A DNA stretch of 64,000 bases, taken from assembly GCA_009192285.1 (NCBI GenBank), contig WBVU01000008.1:1932370-1996369 (forward strand), written 5' to 3'. Both the position numbers and the translations under genes were made by a program. Shown here one piece after another: positions 1-13,705 of this stretch; the stretch's first letter is position 1, and each line of letters starts with the position of its first letter. Below the pieces are notes generated by a model. That model was not told the origin of the DNA. It saw only the letters and a program-made list of their open reading frames with translations, and ran no database searches. This stretch comes from Morchella semilibera (lineage: Eukaryota; Ascomycota; Pezizomycetes; Pezizales; Morchellaceae).

Positions 1-3000
1 GCCCGGAGTAAGTGTGAAGGAGAGCTGGTTGGGCGGGAAGGGAAAAAAAGAAAAGAAAAAAGATGTAAACAAATAGTAAGAACGTAAATAAATAAATGGC
101 ACAGCCTAAGAAGAAGAATACATATGTCAGCTAAGGCACACTCAAAAGAGCAGAAACCATTCGTCGAATGGTATCCACACTATAGCGGAGCTAGGGTGTA
201 ACAACAAACCTGGGAAAAGAAGAGAGAGAGAAAGAAAAAGGAAAAGAAAAAAAGGACGTATCAAAGAAGGGGGAATTTTTGTTTGTGCATGTCAAGTGGA
301 AAAGAAGCAGGAGTGGATGGCTTTTTAAACCTGCAAAGCTGCTCGCAGCGCCGGATGCATCGACAGTTGGATGTTAATACCTGGCAGAAGTGGAAGCGAA
401 TTCTATTCGCTACCAGAGCACTCTGCGACACGGATGTGCAGTAAAATCGTGTCAGACAGTTACTGCCTGGTGCGAATGGGTTGTCTACCCCACAGTGGGA
501 TTGGTGCCGGGTGTGGCGTAGTCCCAAATGAGTTTAATTTTTTGGCAGTATCCAAATAAACGAGCCCAGGTGAGGATGGAGGTGTTACAGCACGCGCGCG
601 AAAACGGAGGCGCCCACCCAAAACTAGGTCTATCCACTTGAGAAAGAAGACCCAATACCAAACTATTTACCCAAGTTAGTTACCAGCTAGATGGTAATTC
701 TATATAGCTATCCGTGTAGGTAACAGATTGTGGGAATAATTTATATATCTTGAGTAACTAGCTTGCGTGGCGAACTTAATTGTGTGAAGCCTTATATATC
801 CTAGAGCCTCACCAGAGGCTGTGCAGCGCACAAACCTGTAACAATATCAACACAGACGTACTCTACATATGCATTCCGGTCAGCAATCGCGGAATTCAAG
901 GGGCGCTGTAGAAAGGTACATGTAGTCCTCTTGGAAAACTTATGTAAATAGTGAATAAGCGTCCATGCACCTCATAGGCGAATATCTTTCACCGATATCT
1001 CTAGTCCATAATTATATATATAATATAACCTGGGTAGCATCCGAAAGGAAAAAATCGTAAAGTCTATAAAAGGAATACACTAAATTCAGTGCCTGCAAGA
1101 GTAAAAGTACTTCTTCCACCGATTCGACGTGGACGCATGCAAGCTCATCGCTTCCATTCCTACCACGTTTATTTCTGGCCTGCAAAAATCAAATACACTA
1201 CTGCAGTCAATGGTCTCTCCCGAGCAATGTCTCGCCTATAAAAGACGGAAGCTAATTAAGATCAAGGGGCCCTGAAACATATTTCCGGTAAATGCACAGC
1301 GCTGGTTAGCTGCTTATTGGCCGAGTTTTGATATTTGACGTTTCCACTGGCAGACCTTTACCATTGATCCAATCTTATCGATTGATATTTTTTCCCCCCC
1401 TTTTCCCCTCCCAACTGTGACGTACTTGGAAGTTGAAAGCGCACCTTCTCAACAAGAGCTTTTCTGCCCACTTATTGGAATCGCGAGATGGCGCCGTTTT
1501 CCGACGAGAAAAAAAAAACGAAAGTTTAGGGGTGCGGCGGTTGCACATAATCCGGGGTTTGACAGCTTGCGTAATATGAGGCTTATTTTCTGCACACGGG
1601 TAGGCAATCTGCATTTATGATCACCATAGGTAAATTATCGCGACGTTCGATTGAAGCCTATGTCTCCCGCGATCACCGACCGCGCTTGTGCAATAATGAA
1701 ACATGGGTGATAACCGCGCTACACTACACGATGAAAGATGAATAACCCCACCGAACCTCAACGCGCGCGTATTTGAGACACTTTCAAGGTAAGTAATAGC
1801 CGTTACTGACCCTGACATGACGATCTCTCCATAATCTTGTTTCAACTCCATCTCTTCTGTTTGTTGGTGTTGGTCTCAAGGGTGTAAACATTGAGACATC
1901 TGGAATATTCGTGAGACCAGTTCTGGGAGGATGATGAAATACGTTGGGACCAACAAAACATCTACCTTGCGACTACTGTCCAATTATCTCTTGACACCGG
2001 AAGTTTGTAGCTAGTGTACCCCTTGAAGTTGCAAACCATCTAGAAGGATCTAGGTAGCGCTCATGTATGTGCACCAGATTGAAATCCGCGAGTAAGTAAA
2101 CTTGCAATTGAGCTCAGTTGTGTTCCGGATCCCGTTCACAGAGGTACCGGGGTACATGTAGTTGTTAGCCAGCCGGTTGCGCACAGGGGCGGTCTTGGCA
2201 TTAAGATCCTAGGCCACAAAATCTCGTCTTCCCACGTTGCTCTGTTTCTCCCCCCATAAAATGTGAGATTCAGCCCACTTCAGAAGATGCGCATTGCGCG
2301 CCATAGGGGAAAATCATAAGAGAAAAAAAACTATTGGCTGCCTCTGTTTGCGGGAATCGGAACGTCGCCCGACCACGTTTTACGCGCCCTTTAGGCCAAG
2401 AAATGATATGATGTGGCTATTACTGCAACACCGCTCTACGATATCCCAAATGTATATGTAGGATCGATATATGTACAGGTACACTGGGTACATGTATGTA
2501 AACAGAAGGAGAGCATCAGTGAAAAAAAATAAAGAAAGAAAAAATCTGCTGGCAAATGTACTACCGTCCCTAGGCATGGTCAGTCATTATCGGCCCCTCA
2601 CGCAATAATTATCGAGTCACTTACTTTGCAGCAAGCTACGTGTGAATGACACTAGGCTGGTAACTGCAGAGAAATTCCCCGAGGCTGTTAGCCGAGTCGC
2701 CGTCGGTAAACATCACGGGAGATGACGCAGAATCTATTGTCGAGAGGCCCAACCAGATACGAGTGTATTTGTTCAATGAACTGCCGTACCGGTGCTATTT
2801 GAAACACTGGCTTGGCCAGACCCGGCTGGAATTCCTATACGAACTCTGAGTTCCTATGTACATACATGTATGTAGAAACTGCAGCATAAACTGAATTTGA
2901 GTGAGGATCATCCATGAACTTATGACCGGATGCATGCACTGCAGATGGTTGATTACGTTAGTTATCTTATGACAGCTTTTATTTTTGGCTCTTACGAAGA

Positions 3001-6000
3001 ATTCAAATGTGGGTCGAAGCAAGTAAGCAGTTTCGTCGAATAATGATGAGGCCTGGACGACGAATCGCTAGATCTCCCTATCAGCGTGGATTAGTGCTTT
3101 CATTCGCCAGAAAACGCTGAAGAGGCGCCCAAGATAGGCAAAATCGAAATATTTGGTTCTAAATCCCCGCAATCTCCCCAGATCCGTTGAACGAGTTGAG
3201 ATCACTATACCATATTTGTGCATCATAATATATCACTCGATCATGATTTATGATAAATCGCTCAAGAAGTTTGCTTGATTATTGATTTAACCAAGGCTTA
3301 GTCCCAATCCAGCAGTTATTGCATGGAGTAACGAAAACCTGTCCCCAATTGGTTCTGTATTACCTTGGCCGCGGTTTATGCACTTGGTCAGGCCCTGGCT
3401 TTGCCATTGATGATCACAAGTCAGTGAAACGTCACCACGTTTGTGGTTCTGCACCGATAGTAGGACAGGACAGTTATTCTACCTGTCAAACGAGAATTAT
3501 GTGACTTCGCGAATTCGTGTATTACCCCCCGATGAAAGAATCTGGAAAAGCGTACCACCTAAAAATCGTCAATAGTTCTTTCCGGGTCACAGTTTCTCAC
3601 TCTGCTTGTGGCGAGCCCACGTTCAAATGGAATATATAGGCAATCATTCTCCGAGTACCTTTTCACCGACTCTGAGTCTCAGCCCCGTGGCGGGAAAGGT
3701 TGCTGTTTCACCCAAGTCTCATGTTACGGTCTCAGGCGAGTTGCGGCTTGGCGCAACCTACGCCACATCCGTTTCCAACGTTCTGTATTACAGGTCATAT
3801 GCCGAACCACGAATTTGCACTTGCGGATAGAAAGAGGGCAGAATCTCCTTACTAACTTGATTCACTCGGGGGTTTCATTTAATCGCTCAGTCTGCTAGCA
3901 CAGCTACAAGTGCACGATAGACGTTCGTGGAGCACATTGGGAAGACTAGAAGGATATCAGGACACCTGGAGAGCGGGGTACACACATCTATTTATCTACC
4001 TCGTAACATAGTAGTAGAAAATTATCCAGCTGTCTTCTACCACCAGTAGGTATTCATGTTGATCACCAAGTGAGAATGTGATACACGAATTACGCGGATT
4101 TGGATTTCCCCGCAACTAGATCTTCTGGAGGAAGAGATCCACTGCATGTATGGGGCTCATTCAGCGCCTCCAAGCTTGTGGGTCAGTCCAGACCAGGGCT
4201 TCGTGGGTTGGTCAAGTCAGTATTAAAATTCCAGAGGTTAGGTAGGGTCAGGCTTCACTCGTGAATTGATCTGGATGGGAGCGACATTCAAACCAACAGA
4301 ACCTAAACTCAGTGAGCTCCTTGAAGATAAAAGTTCACTACTGATAATTTCCAGGGGAAAGATGTACGTATCCGTTCTGCAACAAGACAGTGATGTAACA
4401 CATTCAGCACCTGACATAGAATAAAGCCTCATTTCTCGCAACCCAAGGTACTTACTCGCCACAAATGACAAGAATCGAGACAAGATGGACTCCGAGATCC
4501 GAATTCTGTAACAGATTGAGCTTGGGCCCCTAGGCGTACCCCGCGCTGTGATGAGACTTCTCGTTTGATGCCCGCCTCCGCTGGTAGCTTTCCTTTGGAG
4601 GATGATCAGGTGTGTGGGGGATCAAGAGGGCCACCCCTGTGTGCCCCATACTGACTAGCTTTTGACACAGCCTCCCGGCTAGCGCTGTATCGCCTAAAAT
4701 CAAACTCCCTTTCCTACTACCCTCCCACAACTGACTATGGATCTGGCGAGCGGTTCAAGTTCCTGTTTGAAACCCATGTAACGAATCAAGCTTGAGTTAC
4801 ACTTGACAATGAATACTGAATGATAACTTGGGTCTCACATGATCATTAAAAATTTCTGAGGGGGGGGGCATGTTGACAGCAGTTTCGAAATAGACTGCAT
4901 TGTTAATTGGGTCGGTATTGATTTGCTACCACAGAAGATTTGGCAAAGCTTGCAGTTACGATTACGTTAATTCAACAGTTATGGCTGGCTTCCATGGAGC
5001 GCTGTTCTTGCAGTACTAACTCATGCCAATCAATATTTAGTTAATTCCCAATATTAGGAATCCGGGCTGTTTCGCGCTACTCTATTGGACATTTTCTCAG
5101 AGCGGGGATCTGTTACTTCGTGGCTAGAAGTACATACATAGCCAGGTGAATATTTCGATTGAGCCCGCTGAACCGTGCTTGTTAAAATCTTCTGTTTAAC
5201 ACTTGGAGGAGCTCAGGAAGCTAGGTGTCGTGTATGGAGCTGAACACTAGAATTGATTCACTTGTATAGGAACGTCCTCCCATGTTATTCAAATACATCT
5301 ACCCCCATTAATTTGGCAAACCATGATTGGTGCGAAAATCTGTTCGTGTGCGGAGACCAGTTGCGGTGTTAATATTCTTCAACCTCCCGTTAGTTGTCTG
5401 GATGGTACAGCTGAGTAGTGGTCAGGAAAAGCAATACTGCTCAGCTCTCTGGTGCCGCCATAGAGGTTTCAGCCTGTCTTTCGTACAGTACTAGTACTTA
5501 GTAGGCTGGGGAAGTCTAACAATCGTTACGACGCATGCACCAATATCTACCCCGCACTGAACTACCACCAGAAGTACAAAAAGAGGAGAGGCTACCAATT
5601 AGGTCGGGTGGCAATTAGTATCAGTCGCTGTATAGCTATATTAGCTAGTGATCAAACTTGTTGCGCGCATATCCTCCTGTATCAAAACCAGGACTTACCA
5701 ATGTACTTAAAAGAGATTGAAGTGGAAAGAGAGAATATTCAATGTCAGGGAACCTATCCGACGTTTGTCCCAACGCTTAAGGGACCTCAGGACAATATTG
5801 TGCCGCTCTTGGCACCACGTCTTCTCTTTTCTTTCTTTCTTTCTTTTTTTGAATTATTTACGTATTGATTCATTCTAGCTCAAAGCTGGTGGCTTCATCC
5901 AGCGCGAAGTACCCGGCCGTACATTGAAAACACTATGTAGTAGCTGGGTACATGTAGTAGGTCAGGCGAAAAAAAGAAACCGTGGAAACTTATCTATCAA

Positions 6001-6956
6001 TGATACAGATGCTATAGCCTACTCAGGGTCTAGGAATATTCATCAATGGGCTAAGTTTATCCGGGAAATCGAATAGAATTCCCCTGTCCATATATATGGA
6101 AACGAAAGCTTGCATGGACGTATCTTTGAACGCCGTAAAAGACCGCAGAACACGTAGCTGTACTGTACATCATGTAAACCGCGCGGCACTCTACAGCTAA
6201 TAGGGCTTCGAGGCCTCTGGGAGCAAAGTATTCCTTGGTAGAAATACTTAGAATCTATTGGACCCCACCCCCTCGTCTAATTGATCGCTTATTATGGGCA
6301 TCATATGACTATCTCAGCCTCAGGATCCAGTGAACAATGGAGCCGTTCCATGTTGCAGTCATTCATGCGTGGAATTGATCACGAGAAACACTCAGTATAC
6401 CGTGAGTTAAAAACTCTCGTGTAATAATTGACATGAAGCAAAATTGGGGTAAACTAACCTAATCATAAGAAGTTAAAAGTTCCCATTTATCACCACTTGC
6501 AATCTCGAGACATCTTATTGTCCTGGTATTAATGGTTTCACCAGGGCTAGGCCTGAAGTTCATATTGGTGCTCTTCAAAGCAGTATTGTCATATACTTAG
6601 CCGTTAATAACACTATAAATTAAACTATGAGTAACCTGAGAGTTGAGTAGAATACATATAACATCGATTAATTTCAGATGCATGTAGTACACGTACGTGC
6701 ACACCAATGATCGATAGCGTTACGAGATATCGAAAAGATATTTGGTCAAAGTAATTAATTATTCCCCCACTATATGCAATTCATGATGGCCTATTGACAT
6801 AGCTAGCTAATAGATAAATATCTGTATATCTTTAGCTATAGGTCTGTAGGATCGATTGCGCTTTCTTTTAAGAACGGTCGATACTCTAACAAGACCTTTC
6901 CCATGTATATTCCCACCCGTATCTATTATATATTCCCGGATCGATATTATATACTA
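1..6956. other. gene-poor intergenic DNA
   Basis: I see no convincing gene here. The open frames are short, lack recognisable domains and have no splice-linked continuation. The first 260 bases include purine-rich stretches. A CTTT microsatellite lies near 5823-5850. TACATGTA palindromes occur at 917, 2153, 2489, 2863 and 5949. The remainder is AT-rich without evident structure. Confidence 0.6.
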
Positions 6957-7655
6957 CAGCGAAAGCTCGCTATAAGGGTACTGACTATATATAAGGGTAA
7001 TCTCTTTATTAGGGTACCGCCTTTGGTCTCGTTTTTTCCTGGTGGGTGCGGAGGATGAATTTGCTATAAGAATACCCATTGACCTATATATATAAAATGT
7101 TTTGCTGGAGTACCTTTATATAAAATGTAGGGTTAGGTATTTTGAGGAGTTTTCAGCTAATTTTTGTAGTTTATATCACTCCATAACTTCAATGGTATAT
7201 ATGACCCACTCTTAGCGCCAACCATCATGCCATACTATTATTGTACTTATGTATCTGCAGTTCACTTTGGACGAGCCTAATATTCCCCCTATGTACCCCG
7301 GGGGTCCTCAAAGTGATGCAACGGCGACAAAAACCACTAGTGGCTTCACAGCTACCGGCCACCATACCCAAAAACTAGGAAGCAATTCATATATATCAAG
7401 TTACATCAGGCAAATCTATATAATAATAGTAAATGGAAATACAAATGAAAAAAATTGACTGGGTCTAGCTTTGATGGTGGTCGCGACACCAGAATATTGA
7501 GTTTGTTGCATCACTTTAAGGACCCCCGGGGTACATGTAGTCACACTGATGTACCTACTGATAAATATTCCCCCCTTCGCTCTCTAAAAGGGTAAGCTTC
7601 CTATAAGGGTACCGGTTTTCGGTCCCGAGCGCACCCTTATAAAAAGCTTTCACTG
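6957..7655. mobile_element. pogo/Tigger-like non-autonomous TIR element
   Basis: The left end begins CAGCGAAAGCTCGCTATAAG and the right end is its imperfect inverted copy, ending CTTTCACTG. Both ends are flanked by TA (6955-6956 and 7656-7657), the target duplication of Tc1/mariner/pogo elements. The CTCGCTATAAGG core of the TIR is typical of pogo/Tigger ends. No transposase frame is visible in the 699 bp, so this is a deletion derivative or MITE. Short ATAAGGGTA motifs recur just inside both ends. A second inverted repeat is nested inside. Confidence 0.65.
7292..7535. repeat. inverted repeat nested in the pogo-like element
   Basis: The arms at 7292-7322 and 7505-7535 are near-perfect inverted copies of about 31 bp, including GGGGGTCCT and GTGATGCAAC. 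They enclose about 180 bp with a short open frame of no recognised function. This may be a second element inserted into the 6957-7655 element, or an internal subterminal repeat of it. Confidence 0.5.
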
Positions 7656-8209
7656 TAGTCACTATAATTTAAAGCAGAAAATTGGGTCTCCGGTTAAGGC
7701 CTAGAGCATAGAGATTAATAGTGTTACTTGGTAGCTAGCTATAGTACCTCCAAGAGAAACATCCGAAAGATTTCTACCTTACACTTCTCCGCCCCCGAAC
7801 CTTCTGTAACTGCTATACTAGGTGGGAAAAGCCAAATCAATACACATATCCAACACCCACCGATGAATCAGGAAATAGAGTGATCCTTCACGACCCAGCG
7901 TGTAGGTACATGATTCCTGAGAGCGAGTGATACCTCATGACTCAGTTTTGTCTTTTTATATACCCCTTTAACTCACATGCCCTTCTACAGTTCGTAGAAA
8001 CACCTCTGTTTTCCGGGCCGAAGGGATACATAGCACTGGGCGCGAGCCATAGAGGTGGGTTGGGAATACGGCCGGTCCATATACTTAGCAGGATTATTAA
8101 GCCGAGACCAGGGGATCCGGGCCATATATAATTGTCTGCGCCCAGCTTTTTGGCCAGCCGGCTGAAGATCTCTTCGGAGATTATTAAGGCAAGGCAAAAT
8201 TACTGCACA
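7656..8209. other. intergenic DNA between TIR elements
   Basis: No gene is supported. Open frames near 7937-8131 (+) and 7985-8335 (-) lack known motifs, and the latter overlaps an inverted-repeat element. Confidence 0.5.
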
Positions 8210-8351
8210 TTCCGGTAGAATTATTGCAAAGGTTAGAGTTATAAAAGAGTGGTTTTCTTTATCTGCGCTCGCAACAAAAAACACTTTCAGGGCAAATGGG
8301 ACTGCGGCTGTCGGCCATGGGGGACTCGCTTTCACAATAATTCTACCGGAA
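8210..8351. repeat. short TIR element (MITE-like)
   Basis: Perfect 17-bp inverted arms, TTCCGGTAGAATTATTG at 8210-8226 and its reverse complement at 8335-8351, enclose about 108 bp. No clear target-site duplication is visible, so the boundaries are approximate. Confidence 0.5.
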
Positions 8352-8426
8352 ACTGTATATTCATGCTCGGCTTTGACTGACCAGCTGAGGTTATCGCTAT
8401 GAAATGTGTTCGTTTTGCGGCGGTTG

Positions 8427-8570
8427 CATACAGACCGTGTGCACCTGTGCCGAGCATGTACCTGTGCCCAGCATCTTATCTAAACCACATAATAAAGGTA
8501 GTAGATCCTTAGAGGTCAGATAAGATGCTCGGCACAGGTACATGCTCGCCACAGGTGCACACGGTCTATG
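8427..8570. repeat. long hairpin with about 55-bp arms
   Basis: The arms at 8427-8481 and 8518-8570 are inverted copies with only a few mismatches, separated by about 36 bp. Each arm contains a short internal duplication built on CCTGTGC.GAGCAT. It could be a foldback MITE or a hairpin RNA precursor if transcribed. Confidence 0.6.
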
Positions 8571-8655
8571 TAATATTAGGCCTAGCTGGGCGCCGCAAGA
8601 CATACATGTAATGTAGTACGAACTTTTTAAAACACCATTATCCTTTAATTAGAAA

Positions 8656-8766
8656 TCAAATTCGCGACCTGGTCCGTGCTTCTGCTGAAACTGGCAACTT
8701 TCCTATTATCGAGATTGTTGCCTAAGGCGGATATGATATAAAATTTTGGTTAGGTCGCGAATTTGA
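8656..8766. repeat. short TIR element
   Basis: TCAAATTCGCGACCT at 8656-8670 is matched by its perfect inverse AGGTCGCGAATTTGA at 8752-8766, spanning 111 bp. The interior has no coding potential. Confidence 0.45.
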
Positions 8767-8770
8767 CTAT

Positions 8771-10306
8771 TTTATACTACTATAGGGATAGGCATTTAGC
8801 TCGACCAGGAGATCCTGTCAAAATCTTCTTCTAAGAATATCGCTCAAGTTATCGAGTCAGGCAAATTTTGTTTGATTTTGGAAGATAATTCGCCCTACGT
8901 GTTGCGGCACTCCTCTAAGTCGAAATTCTATCTGCGTCTTTTATTGTAATTTTGCCGACTAGCTGAAATCGGCTGTACGGTTGTCTTCATACTGTGTTTA
9001 TTTAGGGTCTCTAGCGCCCTCTTCTCATCATAAAGGGTGAAATCAATCCGATGGTAATGGAGGATATATGGGGCTGTAAATTCTGCTAGTTCACAGGTAG
9101 CATCTGAAGTAGGGACTCAGGAGCGGTGGGAGGTGATGTGTACTGATCGTGGTGAGAGATCGAGAGCCGTAAGAGAATACCTGTTTCGATCAGGAAGATA
9201 AGGTGTTGGGACACGCGATAGGGCGGTATCTAGACTCAATAGTGTCAAGAGTAAGAATTGGTGGATAGAGCCGAGTCGAGCTCGGGCAGGTATCTAGACC
9301 TCAATGTCTCAACACCTTAACGCCTTAGTGATTATGTGTAACGGTGACAACTCAGTTGGCAGGAAGTGCATTTTTCTTTGGGAAATAAGGTATCGAATCG
9401 AGTGAGTATTGGTGTTGGGAGAGTGTTGGGGTGAGTATGATTGGGTCTCGAGTGAGAATTGATGTTGAGTTATATACTAGATGGAAACTGAGGAAACTGG
9501 GCGCACCGCCAGTGGGAATCAATTTCGAGTATTTGGAAAAGGGCACAAATCACAACTGCATAGTTACTTCATGTAAGTATACAAAATATGCAAGGCTAGA
9601 GAACAACTGGCCACTGAATAACAGAGTCGCACAAGTTATACTGAACTACCAACACCTTAGTTTTCCCAACCTCGTTAATAACTACATGTAGGCAACTAAT
9701 CAGCAATTGCATTTTTATTCGATCTTCACCCATCAGTCAATGCAGGCCTCACAGCTCAACGTTGCTTATGTCTCGTCTCAATTATAATGTCTCGGAAACG
9801 CATAGCAAATTAACAGTATACATATCTTGGTTTTGATACGTATGTACCGTCGAACTTCAATTCAACTCTAATTCCATCAATTTCAATACTAGCACTACAA
9901 TACTGTAAGCCCCCGGCCCCCCCCCTTTACCTCTAACTCTCCTTCTAAAAACCGCAATCCAAATTTACAATATTAATCTCGTGACGTCATAACCCGGTTG
10001 CCGCCAAGCATTACTTATACCGGAACGCTCCCATCGCGTGTGAGACATACACATGGCAAAAAAGGGGATGGGGTACATGATGGAATGTCCCTTTTTTGAT
10101 GTCTCGGTAGCGTAGGCGTTGATATGGCAGGCAGACATACCGCGTAACAGCCAAAGAAGCACACAAGACACGATCGAGAACCTGAGTCCTTAGCCATGGG
10201 GGGGGGGTCAGACAGAATGTGGCAAAAGCATTCTCCCAGGAAGTAATGCATGGAATAGGTGCTAGGACACTTGAGCTCGGTGATCATATTAATAGAGATT
10301 TCAATA
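8771..10306. other. intergenic DNA
   Basis: No gene is recognised. Small open frames on both strands near 9352-9691 have no motif or splice partner. One TACATGTA lies at 9683. Confidence 0.5.
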
Positions 10307-10471
10307 TAGTCGACGTTCACCGTCGCTCGACGAGTATTTGCCGCCTGGTTGACGAACAGGGGTTCGAAGAAGCACGAAAAAAAAAAAGAACAGCCAAGCT
10401 AACACTACTAATTTCTATTGGCCGACGCTTGTTCGTCAATAAGTGTAGTATTCGTTGACGGTGAACGACTG
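10307..10471. repeat. TIR element with TA duplication
   Basis: The ends are imperfect inverted copies of about 45 bp sharing GTTCACCGTC and TTGACGAACA blocks in the same order. TA flanks both sides (10305-10306 and 10472-10473). An A-rich tract lies in the middle. Tc1/mariner-type non-autonomous element is the simplest reading. Confidence 0.5.
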
Positions 10472-10849
10472 TAGGATTCAGGGAGGTCCTGCTAAGATCG
10501 ACGGAGTTGGAGCTCTATTATTGCCTAGTCATCTCCATGGTCCATTTAAGCTGTCCCCCTAACAGCATCCATGGTACCCGTACCGCATATCTCTACCCCA
10601 ATTTCGCTCCAGCCTAACCGCACCGGGTAGCAACGACGGGCGCTGATTGGCCAGGTTCCGACCCGGAAATCATCGTTCTGACATGAAAGCATGGACCATC
10701 AACAGGAACCAAATTGCGAACGACAATGCGTAATTTGCGCCCCCATTATCTAGTCTTTGCTAGGGGAGATGGCTAGCCAGTGGTAGTTTGGCCTGGGTGG
10801 GTTGGACAGCACAGACATTACACGTAGTTAGGAGTTGTGCTATGATGTG

Positions 10850-10870
10850 AGATCTATATAACTCCCTCAA
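10850..10870 (+). promoter_or_regulatory. TATA box region of the CAP gene
   Basis: TATATAA at 10855 is followed by pyrimidine-rich DNA (about 10864-10945), about 160 bp upstream of the CAP-protein start codon. This is the usual fungal core-promoter layout. Confidence 0.4.
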
Positions 10871-11020
10871 GAAGTCCTACTTCGATCCTCTCCCTATTTT
10901 GTAGATCTTTCCCGCCACTGTCATTACCTGCCCTTATTCCAACTAAATTCATCCTTCTATTACACTCCTTCATCAATATTCAGATAAAATACAGAATAAA
11001 CAATAGCATATACAATCAAA

Positions 11021-11772
11021 ATGCATTTCCACCCGCTCCTTGCCACCCTCCTCGCTCTTCCCTTCAGTCTTGCCGCCCCCGCTCCCTCTCCGTTTAAAAA
11101 CGAGCTCCTAGCGCCCGTCCGCGTCGCCGCCGCCGAGAGTCCTAGAGATATCCTTCCTCGCGACACAGACCCCTCCTACAGCGGCGACGAAAACTTCCAG
11201 TCTGAGATCCTTGCCCACCACAACCGCCTCCGCAGCGAACATAACACAGGCCCGCTCTCATGGGACCCGAAGCTTGCAAGCGCGGCCGCTGATTTAGCGA
11301 ATAGATGTGTCTTTCAGCACTCGGTAAGTTCGAGTCATTATTTGTGATGCAGATACTTTCAACCCCTCCCCAACAATAAATAACCCTGTCCAAATATCAA
11401 CGTCTACCACCAATGATTATAACCAAATACCCAATCCAAAAGAAAAACCAACTAACAATGATTCAGGGTGGCCCATACGGCGAGAACATCGCGATCGGCT
11501 ACCCCAGTGTGCGCGACACCTGCTACGGATGGGGCGAGAATGAGCGCAAGGAATACAGCCCGGGCGAGTACGACAATCCAACGTACAACATGAAGACAGG
11601 CCACTTCACCCAGATGATCTGGGCCGAAACTAAGAACGTGGGATGCGCACGCAAGTATTGCGACGGTAGGTGGTTCGTGGTCTGCGAATACGTCGCACGC
11701 GGAAACGTTCGCGGCGGCGAGTACTACCGCAAGAATGTGTTGAAGCCAAAAGAGGGTGTGAGGGTTGACTAG
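11021..11772 (+). CDS. secreted CAP-superfamily (PR-1/SCP-like) protein
   Basis: Two exons, 11021-11323 and 11467-11769 plus stop, are joined by a phase-0 GTAAGT...CAG intron of 143 bp and give 202 residues. The start opens with a signal peptide (LLATLLALPFSLA, then Ala/Pro-rich). A probable propeptide ends near a Pro-Arg. The CAP domain starts around residue 63 with ILAHHNRLRSEH. The splice restores the conserved HS-GGPYGENIA join. Later the first CAP signature GHFTQMIWAETKNVGCA and the second VVCEYVARGNV follow. The family's His and Glu pocket residues are present, as are the Cys pairs of this fold. Fungal CAP proteins are extracellular and several bind sterols or fatty acids, but the ligand here is unknown. 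No neighbours suggest a pathway. The gene looks intact. Confidence 0.9.
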
Positions 11773-13705
11773 GGGGTGTAAAATTTAGAGTGGATTTTTT
11801 TTTTTTTGAGAATACGAGGGTTTTCTTGATTTTGGGGGTTATATTACGCTTTGGGACGGCCTTGGGTTTTTGGCTTGTGAATTATTTCTTCTTCTCCGTT
11901 GGGGACTTTAGGTTTGCAGATGCGGTTTATAGATAACTTAGTTCCGATGCACATGTTATGACTTTTATGTCCCGCCAGACAGGTATGTGAATTTAATACA
12001 CTTAGTTGCTTCTAGATATCAATAACACGCTACTACAAACGAAAAAAAAATCAATTTTAAATACTTTATGAATCAAAAGTAGGGTACAAACCCGTAGTTT
12101 AGCAGCTACCAGCCCTTTCCAGATACACCCTCCAGAGTATAGCCACAGCTCTAACCCTAGACAAAAGTCCAACTACTGTCAAGCCGTCGGCCATGACCAG
12201 GAACGGAAGTCTGTATGCCTATGCCCTGAATGAAGTTCAAGGTTATGGGGGCGAGAGTTTATCTTGCTCTCTTGTTTGCTGGTCTATATATATCGAGATA
12301 TATATAAACATGGACGCAGAGATTCCTAATATAAAATATTAGTTGATTAGATAATTAAATATATCAGTGAATCATGGTAGAGGGGTAGCCCCTCCTTGCC
12401 AGCTTGAGTATCGCGCCACCGATGTGGGCTTCTAATTGCGAACTAGGAGACTCTGAAAACCAAAATCTTCCATGTTTCATTCAGGGCATATATATGACCA
12501 CCCCGCACAAAGTAAGTTGGGGCCAGAGGTTTGGGGTTAAAGGTATACTGAGCACGTATACGTACGATGTACAATTTAAACTATATGTAAAGGATGTAAG
12601 CAGCCGAGTTCGAGAGGGTTTTCTTTTTCCCCTTTCGATCCTTCCGGAAAGATCGGCCTACACTGAACTTGTGTAAGTTGATAAATGTTTTGAGTCAACC
12701 AAACCTGGTAACAGATTTTTTGTGATTTAAATTATTAATAAGGTACTATTTTAAGTTGTGCCACTTCCCGCCCCCCCCTCCGAGAAATGCTTGTAGATAG
12801 TGGTTTTTCGGTCTAAAAATCGCTTAGTAGATTTAAAAATTCCTATTATATGTAAGCTGCAATTAAGGCAGCTGAGGGGCTCAGTTTGGTGTAGGCTTTT
12901 ACTAGTCGCGAATCACAGGGTGTTACCATTTTCAGGCTCTTATTACCTGACCCAAGTATACTATACCAGGAGCTGGGGGGCTAGAGATCGAGAGCGGTGA
13001 TATAAAGCAGAGATAGGAAGCAGAGAAGGGAAAGCAGGGGATTAAGGGTGGGAATTGCTTGGGGTATATAAGTTTATTGGCCATGGGGGATCCGGGAAGC
13101 TAGATGATTGAATAATTTTCTGCTAGGTATTATTTTAGAGTGTGGTATATATATATTGAGATATTGAGATAGATATGGGGTGCTGGGTATATATAGACCG
13201 ACCCTAACCGCACCAATGAATATCGCTCGATCAAATAGTTTTGTCAAAAAAGTAATCGAATATACACCTCCAGCCTCTCCTCGTAGCCGCGTGCTATAGC
13301 TCGTACCTCGGGGCGCCGCCGCTCTCTCTTAACTAAACTCTACTAGCTTCTTTTTGAATTTAACAGCGCTCTATTATCTTCCCTATCAGGCCCCAGGAAA
13401 GTGGGAGGGGGGGGCACTAATAAGTAAATTACTAGAAAATATATGGACGAGGGAGCTGTAAGGTATAAAATAATTTCCTCGCATTAATGTTACTCATTTA
13501 ATCCTTCGTTTTCTGCATCTATAGAAGAACTTGAATATTTTCCCACGCGTATGAATAGATTGACCGGGTGATATCCCATGACGCTACGCGATCCAACATC
13601 CGTTCGCAAGACATACATGTACTTACATGTGCAAATGCGATATCAGTAAAGGACCCAACAATGCTCTCTCAGCCACGTACCCAAAATGAATAAAAAAAAA
13701 GATTA
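11773..13705. other. 3' flank of CAP gene and AT-rich intergenic DNA
   Basis: The T-rich stretch at 11797-11811 probably belongs to the 3' untranslated region. After that there are AT-rich blocks, including a small palindromic CTATATATATCGAGATATATAT near 12285-12306. No gene is supported. Confidence 0.5.
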
